This document shows, one piece after another, positions 31,423 through 41,598 of a stretch of DNA of 64,000 nt. The notes below the pieces were generated by a model. The model ran no database searches and was not told where the DNA came from. It saw only the letters and a program-made list of their open reading frames with translations. Within the stretch, counting starts at the first letter, position 1. Every line of letters starts with the position of its first letter. A program made the position numbers and the translations under genes. The stretch is from Actinomycetota bacterium (GTDB lineage Bacteria; Actinomycetota; Actinomycetes; Nanopelagicales; Nanopelagicaceae), in assembly GCA_009704505.1 (NCBI GenBank), contig WLEB01000003.1, positions 1-64,000 on the forward strand, in the 5' to 3' direction.

Positions 31423-31640
31423 ATGAACGTCTTATTTCACTCTTAAGTTACGGCGCCGTTGCCTTGGGTATAGCTCTTGGAGCCTTTGGAATAGTGCGAG
31501 GCGGATCACTATTTATCGCCCTTGGTACAGCGGGCATTGCACTTAAATCCCGGAATTTTCGAACTCTCGAGTTTTATATTCCGCTTGCAATCGCTATCGC
31601 TCTATTTGTTGTGGCAATTGCACTTCCTCGCGGGCGGTAG
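31413..31640 (+). CDS. DUF3017-like small membrane protein
   Basis: A 75-residue protein with three hydrophobic stretches (LLSYGAVALGIALGAFGIV, LFIALGTAGIAL and IPLAIAIALFVVAIAL) and a basic end. Its position between folD and mdh matches the actinobacterial DUF3017 family. It overlaps the end of folD by 10 nt. The function is unknown. Confidence 0.7.
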   Translation: MQLNERLISLLSYGAVALGIALGAFGIVRGGSLFIALGTAGIALKSRNFRTLEFYIPLAIAIALFVVAIALPRGR

Positions 31641-31678
31641 AGTTCACCTATTCGCAGATTCACACGAACGGGGTCAGG

Positions 31679-32629
31679 ATGGCTGGGAAAGTCACAGTAG
31701 TCGGTGCAGGATTTTATGGTTCAACAACAGCTCTTCGTTTAGCTGAGTACGACATATTCGACACCGTAGTTTTGACGGATATTCTTGAAGGTAAGTCAGA
31801 GGGTTTGGCTTTAGATATGAATCAATCTCGCTCAATCGAAGGATTTGAAACCAAGATCATCGGAGCAACAACCACCCCCGAAGGTGCTGGCTATGAAGCA
31901 ACAGCAAATTCAGATGTTGTAGTAATTACTGCAGGTCTTCCCCGTAAACCTGGCATGAGCCGTATGGATTTAATCGGAGTAAATGCTGGAATCGTGCGTG
32001 GGGTCGCAGAAAATATTGCAAAGCACTCACCAAATGCAGTCATCATTGTCGTATCAAATCCACTTGATGAAATGACAGCCCTCGCTCAGATCGCAACAAA
32101 GTTTCCAAAAAATCGCGTAATGGGCCAGGCTGGAATGTTGGATACAGCACGCTTTACAAATTTTGTGGCAGAAAAGCTTGGCGAAAAAGTTGGCGCAGTT
32201 AAGACTTTAACTTTGGGTTCACACGGTGACACCATGGTTCCGGTGCCAAGCCGTTGCACAGTAAATGGAAAGCAACTTTCAGAACTACTTTCAGAAAGTG
32301 AGATCGCAGAACTCGTTGATCGCACACGCAATGGTGGAGCAGAAGTTGTCGCGCTGTTAAAAACTGGCTCTGCTTATTACGCACCATCTGCAGCTGCTGC
32401 ACGCATGGCAAAAGCTGTCATTGAGGATTCTGGCGCAGTAATGCCAGTGTGTGCTTGGGTTGATGGAGAGTATGGGATTTCTGGTGTTTATCTTGGAGTT
32501 GAAGCACAGATCGGTCGCAGCGGTGTTGTAAAAATCGTAGAAGGATCACTTACGGATTCGGAAGTTACAGCCCTAAAGGAGGCAGCAGAAGCTGTTCGTG
32601 CAAAACAAGCAGATGTTCAAACCCTGTAA
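31679..32629 (+). CDS. mdh: Malate dehydrogenase
   Basis: NAD-dependent malate/oxaloacetate oxidoreductase of the TCA cycle, 316 residues, of the LDH-like tetrameric type. The N-terminal Rossmann motif is VTVVGAGFYGSTTALRLAE, the substrate-loop arginines are in GLPRKPGMSRMDL, and the catalytic His is in LGSHGDTMVPVP. A GGGTCAGG ribosome site precedes the ATG. It is followed by icd. Confidence 0.95.
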   Translation: MAGKVTVVGAGFYGSTTALRLAEYDIFDTVVLTDILEGKSEGLALDMNQSRSIEGFETKIIGATTTPEGAGYEATANSDVVVITAGLPRKPGMSRMDLIGVNAGIVRGVAENIAKHSPNAVIIVVSNPLDEMTALAQIATKFPKNRVMGQAGMLDTARFTNFVAEKLGEKVGAVKTLTLGSHGDTMVPVPSRCTVNGKQLSELLSESEIAELVDRTRNGGAEVVALLKTGSAYYAPSAAAARMAKAVIEDSGAVMPVCAWVDGEYGISGVYLGVEAQIGRSGVVKIVEGSLTDSEVTALKEAAEAVRAKQADVQTL

Positions 32630-32731
32630 GAAACAGTAAGAGGAATTAAAAGAATTCAAGACAGGCACGAAAAGCAAGAGCGTAACTAAGAAAATAGCGT
32701 GAAGAGTCGAAGAGAACACTAAGGAGTAAGT

Positions 32732-33946
32732 ATGTCCAAGATTAAAGTTACAGGCACGGTCGTTGAATTAGATGGCGATGAGATGACTCGAATCATCTGG
32801 CAATTTATTAAGGACTCGCTCATATTGCCTTACTTGGATGTAAATCTTGAGTACTACGACTTAGGTATGGAAAATCGAGATGCAACAGATGATCAGGTAA
32901 CAATTGACTCAGCCCGGGCAATTCAAAAGCATGGCGTTGGAATCAAGTGCGCAACAATCACACCTGATGAGGCTCGAGTTGAAGAGTTTGGTCTTAAGAA
33001 GATGTGGAAGTCACCAAATGGAACAATCCGAAACATTCTTGGCGGCGTAATTTTCCGTGAACCAATCATTATTAGTAACGTTCCACGTTTAGTACCCCAC
33101 TGGTCCAAACCAATTGTTATCGGCCGTCATGCATTTGGAGATCAATATCGTGCTACTGATTTCAAAGTTCCCGGTCCAGGAAAGTTAACAATTTCATTTG
33201 TGCCAGAAGATGGTTCTGCTCCAACTACTCATGAAGTTTTCAACTTTGAATCCTCAGGTGTAGCCATGGCTATGTATAACGTTGACGATTCAATTCGAGA
33301 CTTTGCTCGAGCATCACTTAACTATGGGTTACTTCGAAAGTTCCCTGTTTATCTCTCAACGAAGAACACAATTCTCAAGGCATACGATGGTCGCTTTAAA
33401 GATATTTTCGAAGAGATCTTCCAAGCAGAATTCAAAGCAAAATTTGATGCTGCCGGAATTTGGTATGAGCACCGACTCATCGATGACATGGTTGCTATGT
33501 CGCTTCGCTTAGAGGGCGGATATGTGTGGGCATGTAAGAACTACGACGGCGATGTTCAATCTGACACAGTTGCACAGGGTTACGGTTCGCTAGGTTTGAT
33601 GACATCTGTCTTAATGACACCAGATGGAAAGATTTGTGAATCTGAGGCAGCACATGGAACTGTTACTCGTCACTATCGCGATCACCAGGCAGGTAAAGCA
33701 ACTTCAACAAATCCAATCGCTTCAATTTTTGCGTGGACACAAGGCTTGGCACACAGAGCGCTACTTGATAACAACCCTGAGTTGGCAAAGTTCTGCGCAA
33801 CTCTTGAACGCGTGTGCATTCAAACTGTTGAACAAGGAAAGATGACAAAGGATCTTGCACTGTTGATCTCTAAGGACGCCCCGTATCAAACGACGCAGGA
33901 GTTCCTAAGTTCAATCGATGCTAACCTCAAAGTTGCGATGGGTTAA
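32732..33946 (+). CDS. icd: Isocitrate dehydrogenase (NADP, IDH1-like dimeric type)
   Basis: Oxidative decarboxylation of isocitrate, 404 residues. This is the eukaryote-like homodimeric class: [19 protein letters not shown], the substrate loop [35 protein letters not shown] and [19 protein letters not shown]. It has a strong ribosome site (AAGGAG). The 102-nt gap after mdh is purine-rich and otherwise featureless. Confidence 0.95.
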   Translation: MSKIKVTGTVVELDGDEMTRIIWQFIKDSLILPYLDVNLEYYDLGMENRDATDDQVTIDSARAIQKHGVGIKCATITPDEARVEEFGLKKMWKSPNGTIRNILGGVIFREPIIISNVPRLVPHWSKPIVIGRHAFGDQYRATDFKVPGPGKLTISFVPEDGSAPTTHEVFNFESSGVAMAMYNVDDSIRDFARASLNYGLLRKFPVYLSTKNTILKAYDGRFKDIFEEIFQAEFKAKFDAAGIWYEHRLIDDMVAMSLRLEGGYVWACKNYDGDVQSDTVAQGYGSLGLMTSVLMTPDGKICESEAAHGTVTRHYRDHQAGKATSTNPIASIFAWTQGLAHRALLDNNPELAKFCATLERVCIQTVEQGKMTKDLALLISKDAPYQTTQEFLSSIDANLKVAMG

Positions 33947-33981
33947 GGGTGAATTCAACCCAACTTGCGGTTAATTGATCG

Positions 33982-33987
33982 TATACT
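33982..33987 (+). promoter_or_regulatory. -10 element near the CNNM/CorC-like gene start
   Basis: TATACT, 9 nt before the ATG at 33997. The transcript would have a leader of 0-3 nt. No convincing -35. Confidence 0.45.
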
Positions 33988-33996
33988 TGGACCATA

Positions 33997-35298
33997 ATGG
34001 AGCCTGAATCGTTTACTTCACTTCTGTTTGACCTTGGCGTTATTGCCGTACTAATTCTAATCGCATCATTTTTCGTTGCTGCCGAGATAGCTCTTATTTC
34101 CATGCGCGATAGCCAAATTAAGCAGGTAGCTACTCGCGGAAAGCGTGGCGCTCGCGTTGCAGCACTTGCTCAACACCCCAACAGATTGTTAGCTGCAGTT
34201 CAAATTGGTGTGACTGTCAGCGGATTTCTCTCTGCGGCTTTAGGTGCAGATCAGTTAGGAAACTACGTCATTCCTTGGCTGGAGTCACTTGGAATCTCCA
34301 ATGGCTGGAGTACAACGATTTCACTTATTGGCGTAACTCTAGTGATCGCTTATTTCTCACTTGTGTTTGGTGAATTGGTTCCAAAGCGCATTGCATATTT
34401 TAAAGCAGAAGAAATTGCCATGAAGACGGCAGGAATAATCGATATCGTTGCTCGAATTTTTCGCCCAATTATCTGGCTACTATCAAAGTCAACAGACTTT
34501 GTTGTTCGAGGATTTGGAGTTGATCCTAAAGAGGCAAGAACTCAAATGTCAGAAGAAGAGTTACTTGATCTTGTAACTGGTCATGCTGCTTTAACCGATG
34601 AAGAACGAGATATTGTTGAGGAAGTCTTTAACGCATCAGAACGATCTGTGCACGAGGTAATGGTTCCTCGTACCGAAGTGGACTTCATGGATGCCTCCCT
34701 TACTGTTGGAAAAGCAATCGAGTTAGCCGTCGATAAAGCACATTCACGGTACCCAGTTGTTCGTGGATCATCTGATGAAGTCGTTGGGTTTATTCACGTT
34801 CGCGATCTTTTGGACACATCTCTCGCAACTAAGGGCACAAAGATTGTCGAACTTGTACGAAACATTATGTATTTGCCAGGAACAAAAGGTATTTTGCCTG
34901 CACTCTCTGAAATGCGCACACAAGGTCAACACCTTGCAATAGTTCTAGATGAGTATGGTGGCACCGACGGAATCGTGACGTTAGAAGATCTCGTAGAGGT
35001 TTTAATCGGTGATATTCGTGATGAATATGATGACCATAATCAGGAAGTTGCCATAGAAGATCACGCCGGTGATTTTGAAGTTGATGGACTTATCTCTATT
35101 GAGGATTTAATCGAGCAAACACGTCTTGAAATTCCTGAGGGTCCATATGAAACTGCAAGTGGATTTGTAATGCACTTCTTAGGCAGAATTCCACATGAAA
35201 ATGATGTAGTTAATGTAAACGGCATCAAAATCAAGGTTTTAACCATGGAAGGCAAACGCGCGGGTCAGTTGTTGATCACTCCCAACACTTCTGTGTGA
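33997..35298 (+). CDS. CNNM/CorC-type transporter (hemolysin-C family)
   Basis: A 433-residue membrane protein. Residues 1-180 form a DUF21/CNNM domain with three to four spans and [24 protein letters not shown] pair lies around 205-335 ([40 protein letters not shown]). The C-terminal CorC/HlyC domain carries [12 protein letters not shown]. Family members are linked to Mg2+/Co2+ efflux or homeostasis. It is not a proven hemolysin despite the family name. It is followed 13 nt later by trpS. Confidence 0.88.
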   Translation: MEPESFTSLLFDLGVIAVLILIASFFVAAEIALISMRDSQIKQVATRGKRGARVAALAQHPNRLLAAVQIGVTVSGFLSAALGADQLGNYVIPWLESLGISNGWSTTISLIGVTLVIAYFSLVFGELVPKRIAYFKAEEIAMKTAGIIDIVARIFRPIIWLLSKSTDFVVRGFGVDPKEARTQMSEEELLDLVTGHAALTDEERDIVEEVFNASERSVHEVMVPRTEVDFMDASLTVGKAIELAVDKAHSRYPVVRGSSDEVVGFIHVRDLLDTSLATKGTKIVELVRNIMYLPGTKGILPALSEMRTQGQHLAIVLDEYGGTDGIVTLEDLVEVLIGDIRDEYDDHNQEVAIEDHAGDFEVDGLISIEDLIEQTRLEIPEGPYETASGFVMHFLGRIPHENDVVNVNGIKIKVLTMEGKRAGQLLITPNTSV

Positions 35299-35311
35299 AA
35301 GAATTAGCACC

Positions 35312-36310
35312 ATGACTGATAAAAGAGTTCTCTCAGGTATTCAACCTACAAGCAACTCATTTCATCTTGGCAATTATCTTGGCGCACTCAAGCAGTGGGT
35401 GGAGCTACAAGAAGCACATGATGCTTTTTACTGCATAGTTGATCTGCATGCTCTTACCGGTGAGATCGAACCCAAGTTATTGCGAGAGCGCACCTTAGCC
35501 TCAGCTGCGCAGTTAATGGCTATTGGTATCTCTCCTGACAAATCCACACTTTTTGTTCAATCACATGTTCCCCAACACAATCAATTGGGCTGGGTAATGG
35601 AATGTATTGCAGGTTTTGGTGAAGCCAGCCGCATGGTTCAGTTCAAAGATAAGTCATCAAAAGCTGGCGCAGACTCTGCGCGTGTTGGACTCTTTACATA
35701 TCCGATGTTGCAGGCAGCAGACATTCTTTTATATCAAGCCCACTTTGTGCCTGTGGGAGAAGATCAACGCCAACATATTGAACTCACTCGAGATTTAGCT
35801 ACCCGATTTAACTCTAAATTTGGAGAAACTTTTAGAGTCCCCGAAGGACGTATTTTAAAAGCTGGGGCAAAGATTTATGACTTACAGGATCCAACGTCCA
35901 AGATGAGTAAGTCATCAGAATCAACAGCTGGTGTATTAGAGATTATGGATGCTCCTGAAGTAAACATAAAAAAGATTAAGAGTGCGGCAACTGATACCGG
36001 TCGTGAAGTTATCTTTGATGAAAAAGAAAAGCCAGGCATTAGTAATTTACTGACAATTCATACATCTTTATCTGGACGTTCAATTACAGAGATTGAAAAT
36101 GAGTTTGCGGGTAAAGGCTATGGCGACTTTAAAGCCCAAGTAGCAGAAGTTGTGGTTGAGTATTTAAGACCGATTAGAGATCATGCTTTAGAACTTCTTA
36201 AAGATGAAGCGCATTTATTGACTCTGTTGCACCGAGGTGGAGAAAAAGCACAAAAAGCTGCTTCAAGTACCCTTGAGACGGCATATAAGAATTTAGGGCT
36301 GGTCCAGTAA
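35312..36310 (+). CDS. trpS: Tryptophanyl-tRNA synthetase
   Basis: A class-I synthetase of 332 residues. It has [20 protein letters not shown] (the HIGH-equivalent is SFHLGNY) and the KMSKS loop in [12 protein letters not shown] near residue 200. Substrate-site segments [20 protein letters not shown] and [14 protein letters not shown] are intact. The start overlaps no gene, and GTGAAAG may act as the ribosome site. Confidence 0.95.
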   Translation: MTDKRVLSGIQPTSNSFHLGNYLGALKQWVELQEAHDAFYCIVDLHALTGEIEPKLLRERTLASAAQLMAIGISPDKSTLFVQSHVPQHNQLGWVMECIAGFGEASRMVQFKDKSSKAGADSARVGLFTYPMLQAADILLYQAHFVPVGEDQRQHIELTRDLATRFNSKFGETFRVPEGRILKAGAKIYDLQDPTSKMSKSSESTAGVLEIMDAPEVNIKKIKSAATDTGREVIFDEKEKPGISNLLTIHTSLSGRSITEIENEFAGKGYGDFKAQVAEVVVEYLRPIRDHALELLKDEAHLLTLLHRGGEKAQKAASSTLETAYKNLGLVQ

Positions 36311-36453
36311 GAAAACTCACATAATCCCTGTCGAAAATTTCAATGAGGGAACCAGCATCAAAAAACTGCCTATTCAGCGCTCGTTGAGTATCAACCATAA
36401 CTTTAGAGTTTTCCCAATGTTTACCTAACTTGCGAATTGAACTCGGCGGGTTC

Positions 36454-36483
36454 TTGAGAATTTACTGTTGAAAGCAATAGGCT
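36454..36483 (+). promoter_or_regulatory. Possible promoter of the nucleoside-uptake operon
   Basis: TTGAGA (36454-36459) and TAGGCT (36478-36483) are 18 nt apart, giving a leader of about 70 nt before the TTG start at 36558. The whole gap 36311-36557 shows no gene and no recognisable riboswitch. Confidence 0.3.
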
Positions 36484-36557
36484 CCCGATTACACAAATCT
36501 TCTCTATCTGCCCTCAAAAGCATGTATCGAAGGCCCAATTTAACATTTGGAGGAAAA

Positions 36558-37616
36558 TTGAAGAGAGCATCGAAACTTGTAGCAGTTCTTGCTGCAGCAG
36601 TTTTAATCACAACAGGCTGTTCAAGCTCATCATCTGATAACGCAGGAGGCGATGTAAAAGTTGGTCTTGCTTATGACATTGGTGGCCGTGGAGACAAGTC
36701 ATTTAATGACTCTGCTGCACTTGGTCTAGATCAGGCAAAAGAAGAGTTTGGAATTGAAGCTAAAGAAGTAACTGTTACAACTGGTTCAGATTCAGAGCGT
36801 GAAGACAAGCTTCGTCTATTGGCAGAAGCTGGTTACAACCCAATTATCGCAGTTGGTTTTCTTTATGCAGGACCAATCAAGGCAGTATCAACAGACTATC
36901 CAGACATCAACTTTGGAATCATTGATGATTCATCAGTAGCAGCTCCAAATGTTGCAGGACTTGTATTTGCTGAAGAGCAAGGTTCATACCTAGTTGGTAT
37001 TGCAGCTGCTCTAGAGTCAAAGTCAGGAAAAGTTGGATACATCGGTGGAGTACGTACACCACTACTACAGAAGTTTGAAGCAGGGTTCGTAGCAGGAGTG
37101 AAGGCAACAAAGCCTTCAGCAACTGTTGATGTTAAGTACATCTCCGAGCCACCTGATTTCAGTGGCTTCAATGATCCTGCAAAAGCAAAGGTTATTGCTA
37201 AGGGAATGATCGATAAGGGTGCAGATGTTATTTACTCAGCAGCTGGTGGATCAGGTGCAGGTAACTTTGCTGCAGCTATTGATGCCGGAAAAGCTGGCAA
37301 GAAGGTATGGACAATCGGAGTTGACTCTGATCAGTACCTCAATGCATCACCAGAGGAGCAGGCAAACATGCTAACTTCAATGTTAAAGCGTGTTGACCGC
37401 GCTGTTTATGACGTCATCTCAGCAGCAGTTAACGGAACAACTGTTAACGATGTTTTAGATGCAGCTGCAGGTACCAATGGACGCGTTTACGGTCTAGAAC
37501 TTGATGGTGTGGGAGTCTCATATTCAGGCGATTACATCACTAAGTACAAGGATCAGATTGATAAGGCAGCTGCCGATATCAAGTCTGGTGCCATCACTGT
37601 TCCAACAACGCCATAA
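36558..37616 (+). CDS. BMP/PnrA-family nucleoside-binding lipoprotein
   Basis: The substrate receptor of an ABC importer, about 352 residues. I start it at the TTG at 36558, behind GGAGGA (36549-36554). That gives a textbook lipoprotein signal KRASKLVAVLAAAVLITTGC with Cys21 in the lipobox. The body has VKVGLAYDIGGRGDKSFND and KVGYIGGVRTPLLQKFEAGF, the Bmp/PnrA/Med family pattern, whose members bind purine nucleosides. A longer reading from 36468 destroys the lipoprotein signal layout. A strong terminator follows. Confidence 0.9.
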   Translation: MKRASKLVAVLAAAVLITTGCSSSSSDNAGGDVKVGLAYDIGGRGDKSFNDSAALGLDQAKEEFGIEAKEVTVTTGSDSEREDKLRLLAEAGYNPIIAVGFLYAGPIKAVSTDYPDINFGIIDDSSVAAPNVAGLVFAEEQGSYLVGIAAALESKSGKVGYIGGVRTPLLQKFEAGFVAGVKATKPSATVDVKYISEPPDFSGFNDPAKAKVIAKGMIDKGADVIYSAAGGSGAGNFAAAIDAGKAGKKVWTIGVDSDQYLNASPEEQANMLTSMLKRVDRAVYDVISAAVNGTTVNDVLDAAAGTNGRVYGLELDGVGVSYSGDYITKYKDQIDKAAADIKSGAITVPTTP

Positions 37617-37664
37617 CGGCAATTAAGAACAGGGTAGTAAGTAGTAAAGAAAGATAAGAAGTGG

Positions 37665-37716
37665 CATTTGGCCCGACAATGGAGTTAGATCTCCTTGTTG
37701 GGCCAAATGTTTTTTT
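37665..37716 (+). terminator. Strong intra-operon terminator between receptor and transporter ATPase
   Basis: A 15-bp stem with one G-U pair (37665-37679 with 37695-37709) is capped by a second 4-bp stem (GGAG/CTCC) and followed by T7 (37710-37716). It ends most receptor transcripts while allowing some read-through into the ABC genes, or the ABC genes have another promoter. Confidence 0.92.
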
Positions 37717-37736
37717 CCAAGAAAGGGAGGCGATCA

Positions 37737-39242
37737 GTGTCCGTAGCAGTTGAACTACGCCACATCACTAAGCGCTTTCCTGGCGTGATCGCAAATAAAG
37801 ATGTGTCACTCAAGGTTGAGAGCGGAACAGTCCACGCCCTTGTCGGTGAAAACGGTGCTGGCAAATCAACTGTGATGAAAATTTTGTATGGAATGCAGAC
37901 TCCAGATAGTGGAGAAATTCTAGTCAATGGACAGGCTGTAGATTTTAAGAATCCAAATGATGCAATCGCAGCCGGTATTGGAATGGTGCATCAGCACTTT
38001 ATGTTGGCTGATAATTTCACTGTCCTAGAGAACATAATTTTAGGATCAGAGCCAAAGCACGGCCTAACAATCGACTTTAAGTCAGCTCGTGCCAAAGTAA
38101 TTGAAATGGCAAATCAGTATGGGTTAGAAATTGATCCAGACTTGATGGTGGAAGAGCTTGGTGTTGGCGCACGTCAACGAGTGGAGATTTTGAAGGTACT
38201 TTTCCGTGGGGCGCGCATTTTGATCTTTGATGAGCCAACCGCTGTGCTCGTCCCGCAAGAAGTTGATGATCTATTCGCCGCACTAGAAGGATTACGTGCA
38301 CAAGGAATGGCAATTATTTTTATCTCACATAAGTTAGATGAAGTCTTGCGAGTAGCTGATGAAGTTACAGTTGTTCGCCAGGGCGTAACCGTTGCCCAAG
38401 TTAAATCTAAAGACGTTACCTCTCGAGAGCTCGCAGAGCTTATGGTTGGAAGTGAACTCCCACAGCCTCATACTCAAGGCCATACCAAGCGCGATGAGGT
38501 TGTGCTCACTCTCTCTGATGTTTGCGTGCCCACTGCAACTGGAAGTCGGGATTTAATCTCACATATTTCTTTTGATCTACACGCAGGTGAAGTTGTTGGA
38601 ATTGCCGGTGTAGAAGGAAATGGTCAGGCAGAACTTATTGAGGCGATCATGGGCCTTCGCGAGTACACCGGACAGGTTTCCTTCCGTGGTAAATCTGTTG
38701 ATCATATGAGTGTTGCAGACCGTCATGATTTAGGTATTGGATTAATTCCAGAAGATCGTCAAAGACAAGCGCTAATGATGAACTCACCATTATGGGAAAA
38801 CCGAATTCTTGGCCATCAACGTGGCAAACCAGTGATGCGTGGATTTATCGTAGATAAACAGGCCACAATCGCTAGCACTCAAACAATCATGAATGAGTTT
38901 GATGTCCGCGCACCTGGTCCACAAACTTTAGCTGCAGCCCTTTCTGGAGGAAACCAACAAAAGTTTATTGTCGGGCGAGAGATGAGCAAAGCACCAGCAT
39001 TACTTCTTGCTTCACATCCAACCCGCGGCGTAGATGTTGGTGCACAAGCTGCAATTTGGGATGTACTTCGCCAAGCTCGCGAAAAAGGAATGGCGATAGT
39101 ACTGATCTCAGCAGACCTAGAAGAGTTAATTGGAATGTCTGATCGCCTATTGGTTATGTTGCGCGGAACGATTACCGCAGAGCTCAATCCTGCTACGACC
39201 ACGCCAGAACAATTAGGTTCAGCAATGACGGGTGCAGCATGA
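37737..39242 (+). CDS. Nucleoside/sugar ABC importer ATPase, two ATP-binding domains
   Basis: A 501-residue RbsA/YufO-type ATPase with two fused domains. Domain 1 has GENGAGKSTVMKILYGM and ILIFDEPTAVLVP. Domain 2 has VEGNGQAELIEAIMGL in place of a full Walker A, LSGGNQQKFIVGREM, and ASHPTRGVDVGA in place of DE, typical degeneracy for this family. The GTG start at 37737 follows GGGAGG. It is followed by two permease genes with 4-nt overlaps. Confidence 0.92.
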   Translation: MSVAVELRHITKRFPGVIANKDVSLKVESGTVHALVGENGAGKSTVMKILYGMQTPDSGEILVNGQAVDFKNPNDAIAAGIGMVHQHFMLADNFTVLENIILGSEPKHGLTIDFKSARAKVIEMANQYGLEIDPDLMVEELGVGARQRVEILKVLFRGARILIFDEPTAVLVPQEVDDLFAALEGLRAQGMAIIFISHKLDEVLRVADEVTVVRQGVTVAQVKSKDVTSRELAELMVGSELPQPHTQGHTKRDEVVLTLSDVCVPTATGSRDLISHISFDLHAGEVVGIAGVEGNGQAELIEAIMGLREYTGQVSFRGKSVDHMSVADRHDLGIGLIPEDRQRQALMMNSPLWENRILGHQRGKPVMRGFIVDKQATIASTQTIMNEFDVRAPGPQTLAAALSGGNQQKFIVGREMSKAPALLLASHPTRGVDVGAQAAIWDVLRQAREKGMAIVLISADLEELIGMSDRLLVMLRGTITAELNPATTTPEQLGSAMTGAA

Positions 39243-40372
39243 AGGCCCAACGTTTCTCAATGACAAAAATTGGTTTGGCAGTGGCAGCGCCGTTATTCGC
39301 AGCTTTCTTTTCAATTATTGTTTCTAGCATTGCTGTTATTGCCACAAAAAAATCTCCAATAGATGCTTTCAGTTCTATGTTGGAATATGGATTTCGTACC
39401 GGATCGTTGATGGAGATCGTAAATATTGCAACTCCTTATTACATAGCTGCAATCGCGATTGCAGTGACTTTCCGTGCTGGTTTGTTTAATATCGGAGTTG
39501 AAGGACAGCTACGCCTTGGGGCATTGTTTAGTTGTTACATCGGGGCGATGTTCGTTTTGCCGCCGGTCTTACACGTTCTAGTTGTCTTCATGATTGCAAT
39601 GACATTTGGTGGACTCTGGGCTGCAATTGCCGCATATTTAAAGGTTAGGCGTGGAGTTAACGAAGTTATCTCCACCATCATGCTCAATAGTTTGGCTGGT
39701 GGGCTTTCTGCATACTTGTTGTCTAAGCATTTTGCAGTTATTGAAGTGGGCTCAAATAACTTAGAAACAAAACAACTTCCAGCATCTGCCCAAGTACCAG
39801 ATCTCATGCCTATTCTGCGAACATTTGGAGTAGAAGATCAGCCCGGTGGTGGAGTCTATGGAATGTTTTTCGTTGCGATAGCACTTGGATTTACTTTTTG
39901 GTTTGTAGTAAATCGCACTCGATTTGGTTTTGAACTCCGTGCCTCTGGAAGTAATCCAATTGCAGCTCGGGTCAGTGGTGTTAACTCTAAAAAGATGACT
40001 TTCTTAGCACTCGTTATCTCTGGCGCAATCGCAGGTTTAGCAGGATTACCAGAAGTCTTAGGCCAAACACATACGTATAACCTAGGTTTTAGAGCGGGTA
40101 TTGGATTTTCAGCAATTGCAGTTGCCTTATTGGGACGAAACTCTGCCGGGGGAATGGCATTTAGTGCTCTGTTGTTTGGCTTCCTAGAGGTTAGCGCTAG
40201 ATCACTCGAACTGATCGATATTGCACCTGAAACCTATGTCATTATGCAAGGTTCAATTTTGCTGAGCGCAGTTGTTGCATACGAAGTCGTACGTAGATTT
40301 AAATTAGTATTGCAGAGCAAAGAGCTTGCAAAAGTGGCTGCACAAGTTACTACAGCGGGGGTTACGAAGTGA
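39239..40372 (+). CDS. Nucleoside ABC importer permease 1
   Basis: A 377-residue BPD-type-2 permease of the YufP/NupP kind. Landmarks are TFRAGLFNIGVEGQLRLGAL, VRRGVNEVISTIMLNSLAGG and FELRASGSNPIAARVSGVNS in the coupling region. It overlaps the ATPase gene by 4 nt and the second permease by 4 nt. Confidence 0.9.
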   Translation: MKAQRFSMTKIGLAVAAPLFAAFFSIIVSSIAVIATKKSPIDAFSSMLEYGFRTGSLMEIVNIATPYYIAAIAIAVTFRAGLFNIGVEGQLRLGALFSCYIGAMFVLPPVLHVLVVFMIAMTFGGLWAAIAAYLKVRRGVNEVISTIMLNSLAGGLSAYLLSKHFAVIEVGSNNLETKQLPASAQVPDLMPILRTFGVEDQPGGGVYGMFFVAIALGFTFWFVVNRTRFGFELRASGSNPIAARVSGVNSKKMTFLALVISGAIAGLAGLPEVLGQTHTYNLGFRAGIGFSAIAVALLGRNSAGGMAFSALLFGFLEVSARSLELIDIAPETYVIMQGSILLSAVVAYEVVRRFKLVLQSKELAKVAAQVTTAGVTK

Positions 40373-41598
40373 AAGCAATGAAGTTTTTGCGTTATGCAAC
40401 TATGTTGCTGTTCGCTCTTGCCTCCATTAGGGTCATTACAGGGGCATCGAATTTAACAAGTATTGGTACCGCATCTGCGGCGCTTTTGTTATCAGTTCCA
40501 ATTGTTTTGGCTGCACTCGGTGGCTTGTTCTCGGAACGTGCTGGTGTTGTAAATATCGGCCTAGAGGGCATGATGATTATGGGTGCTTGGGCCGGCGGGT
40601 TTATTGGAGCCAAATACGGACCATGGCTTGGATTAATAGCTGCAGTTATTTTTGGCGCAGTTGGAGCGCTAGTTCATGCAATTGCAACCGTAACCTTTGG
40701 AGTAGATCACGTTGTATCCGGCGTTGCCATAAACATTATTGCCGCAGGTTTGGTTCGTTATCTTTCAACGCTCATGTACAAAGGTGGTTCGTGGCCAGGC
40801 CCATCACAATCACCACCTATTGAGTCGATTCCCCTTAATGGATTACCTGTTTTATCTGGTGGACGCTTCTTCGGTTGGCAAAGTCCAGATGTTTTAACAT
40901 GGATTTCGGAGAAGAACTGGTTCTTTGTCTCTGATGTTTCATCAGTACTTCGAGGTTTAACTGGCGATCTTTCATATGTAACTATTGTTGCAATCGCATT
41001 TGTCCCGCTGGCCTACTTCATTTTATGGAAGACAGCGTTTGGTCTTCGTTTACGAAGTGCAGGCGAGGCACCAATTGCTGCCGAATCTCTGGGAGTCAAT
41101 GTTTATGCCATGAAGTACGCAGGTGTAGTTATTTCTGGTGGTTTAGCCGGACTCGGTGGTGGCTTTTTAGCAATTGTTGCAGCAAGTAACTACCAAGAGA
41201 ATCAAGTTGCAGGTCGAGGTTACGTTGGATTGGCAGCGCTGATATTTGGAAACTATCGCCCTGGTGGTCTTTTGGCAGGTGCGGGTTTATTTGGTTTTGC
41301 TGATGCACTGCAACTTCGAGATTCGACAGCAATTCACGCTTTGCTAATTCTTATTGCGCTGATATTGGTTTTTGTAGCTTTCCGAAACTTCAAAAAGGGA
41401 AACAACCTTTCTGCAGGTTTGAGTCTTGCCTTTGCTGCAGGCTCTCTCTGGTTCTATTTTGCAGTTGATGAACTTCCTGGACAGTTAGTAACTATGACTC
41501 CATATATTGCAACACTTCTAGTAATGGCACTTGCATCTCAGCGGCTTCGAATGCCCGCAGCAGATGGAATACCGTATCGACGCGGTGGCATGGGATGA
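40369..41598 (+). CDS. Nucleoside ABC importer permease 2
   Basis: The partner permease, 409 residues, GTG start. It has LFSERAGVVNIGLEGMMIMG near residue 52, VDHVVSGVAINIIAAGLVRY and LRSAGEAPIAAESLGVNVYA. It is longer than permease 1 by virtue of a C-terminal hydrophobic extension around residues 325-395. It overlaps cdd by 4 nt, tying import to catabolism. Confidence 0.9.
   Translation: MKAMKFLRYATMLLFALASIRVITGASNLTSIGTASAALLLSVPIVLAALGGLFSERAGVVNIGLEGMMIMGAWAGGFIGAKYGPWLGLIAAVIFGAVGALVHAIATVTFGVDHVVSGVAINIIAAGLVRYLSTLMYKGGSWPGPSQSPPIESIPLNGLPVLSGGRFFGWQSPDVLTWISEKNWFFVSDVSSVLRGLTGDLSYVTIVAIAFVPLAYFILWKTAFGLRLRSAGEAPIAAESLGVNVYAMKYAGVVISGGLAGLGGGFLAIVAASNYQENQVAGRGYVGLAALIFGNYRPGGLLAGAGLFGFADALQLRDSTAIHALLILIALILVFVAFRNFKKGNNLSAGLSLAFAAGSLWFYFAVDELPGQLVTMTPYIATLLVMALASQRLRMPAADGIPYRRGGMG

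Noticed and set aside
36468-36557. Upstream extension of the BMP lipoprotein
   Set aside because: It would put 30 residues ahead of a textbook lipoprotein signal and bypass the GGAGGA site; the internal TTG start is preferred.
36311-36557. Possible purine riboswitch before the nucleoside operon
   Set aside because: I looked for the conserved loop sequences of the guanine/adenine class and did not find them; only a weak promoter is visible.
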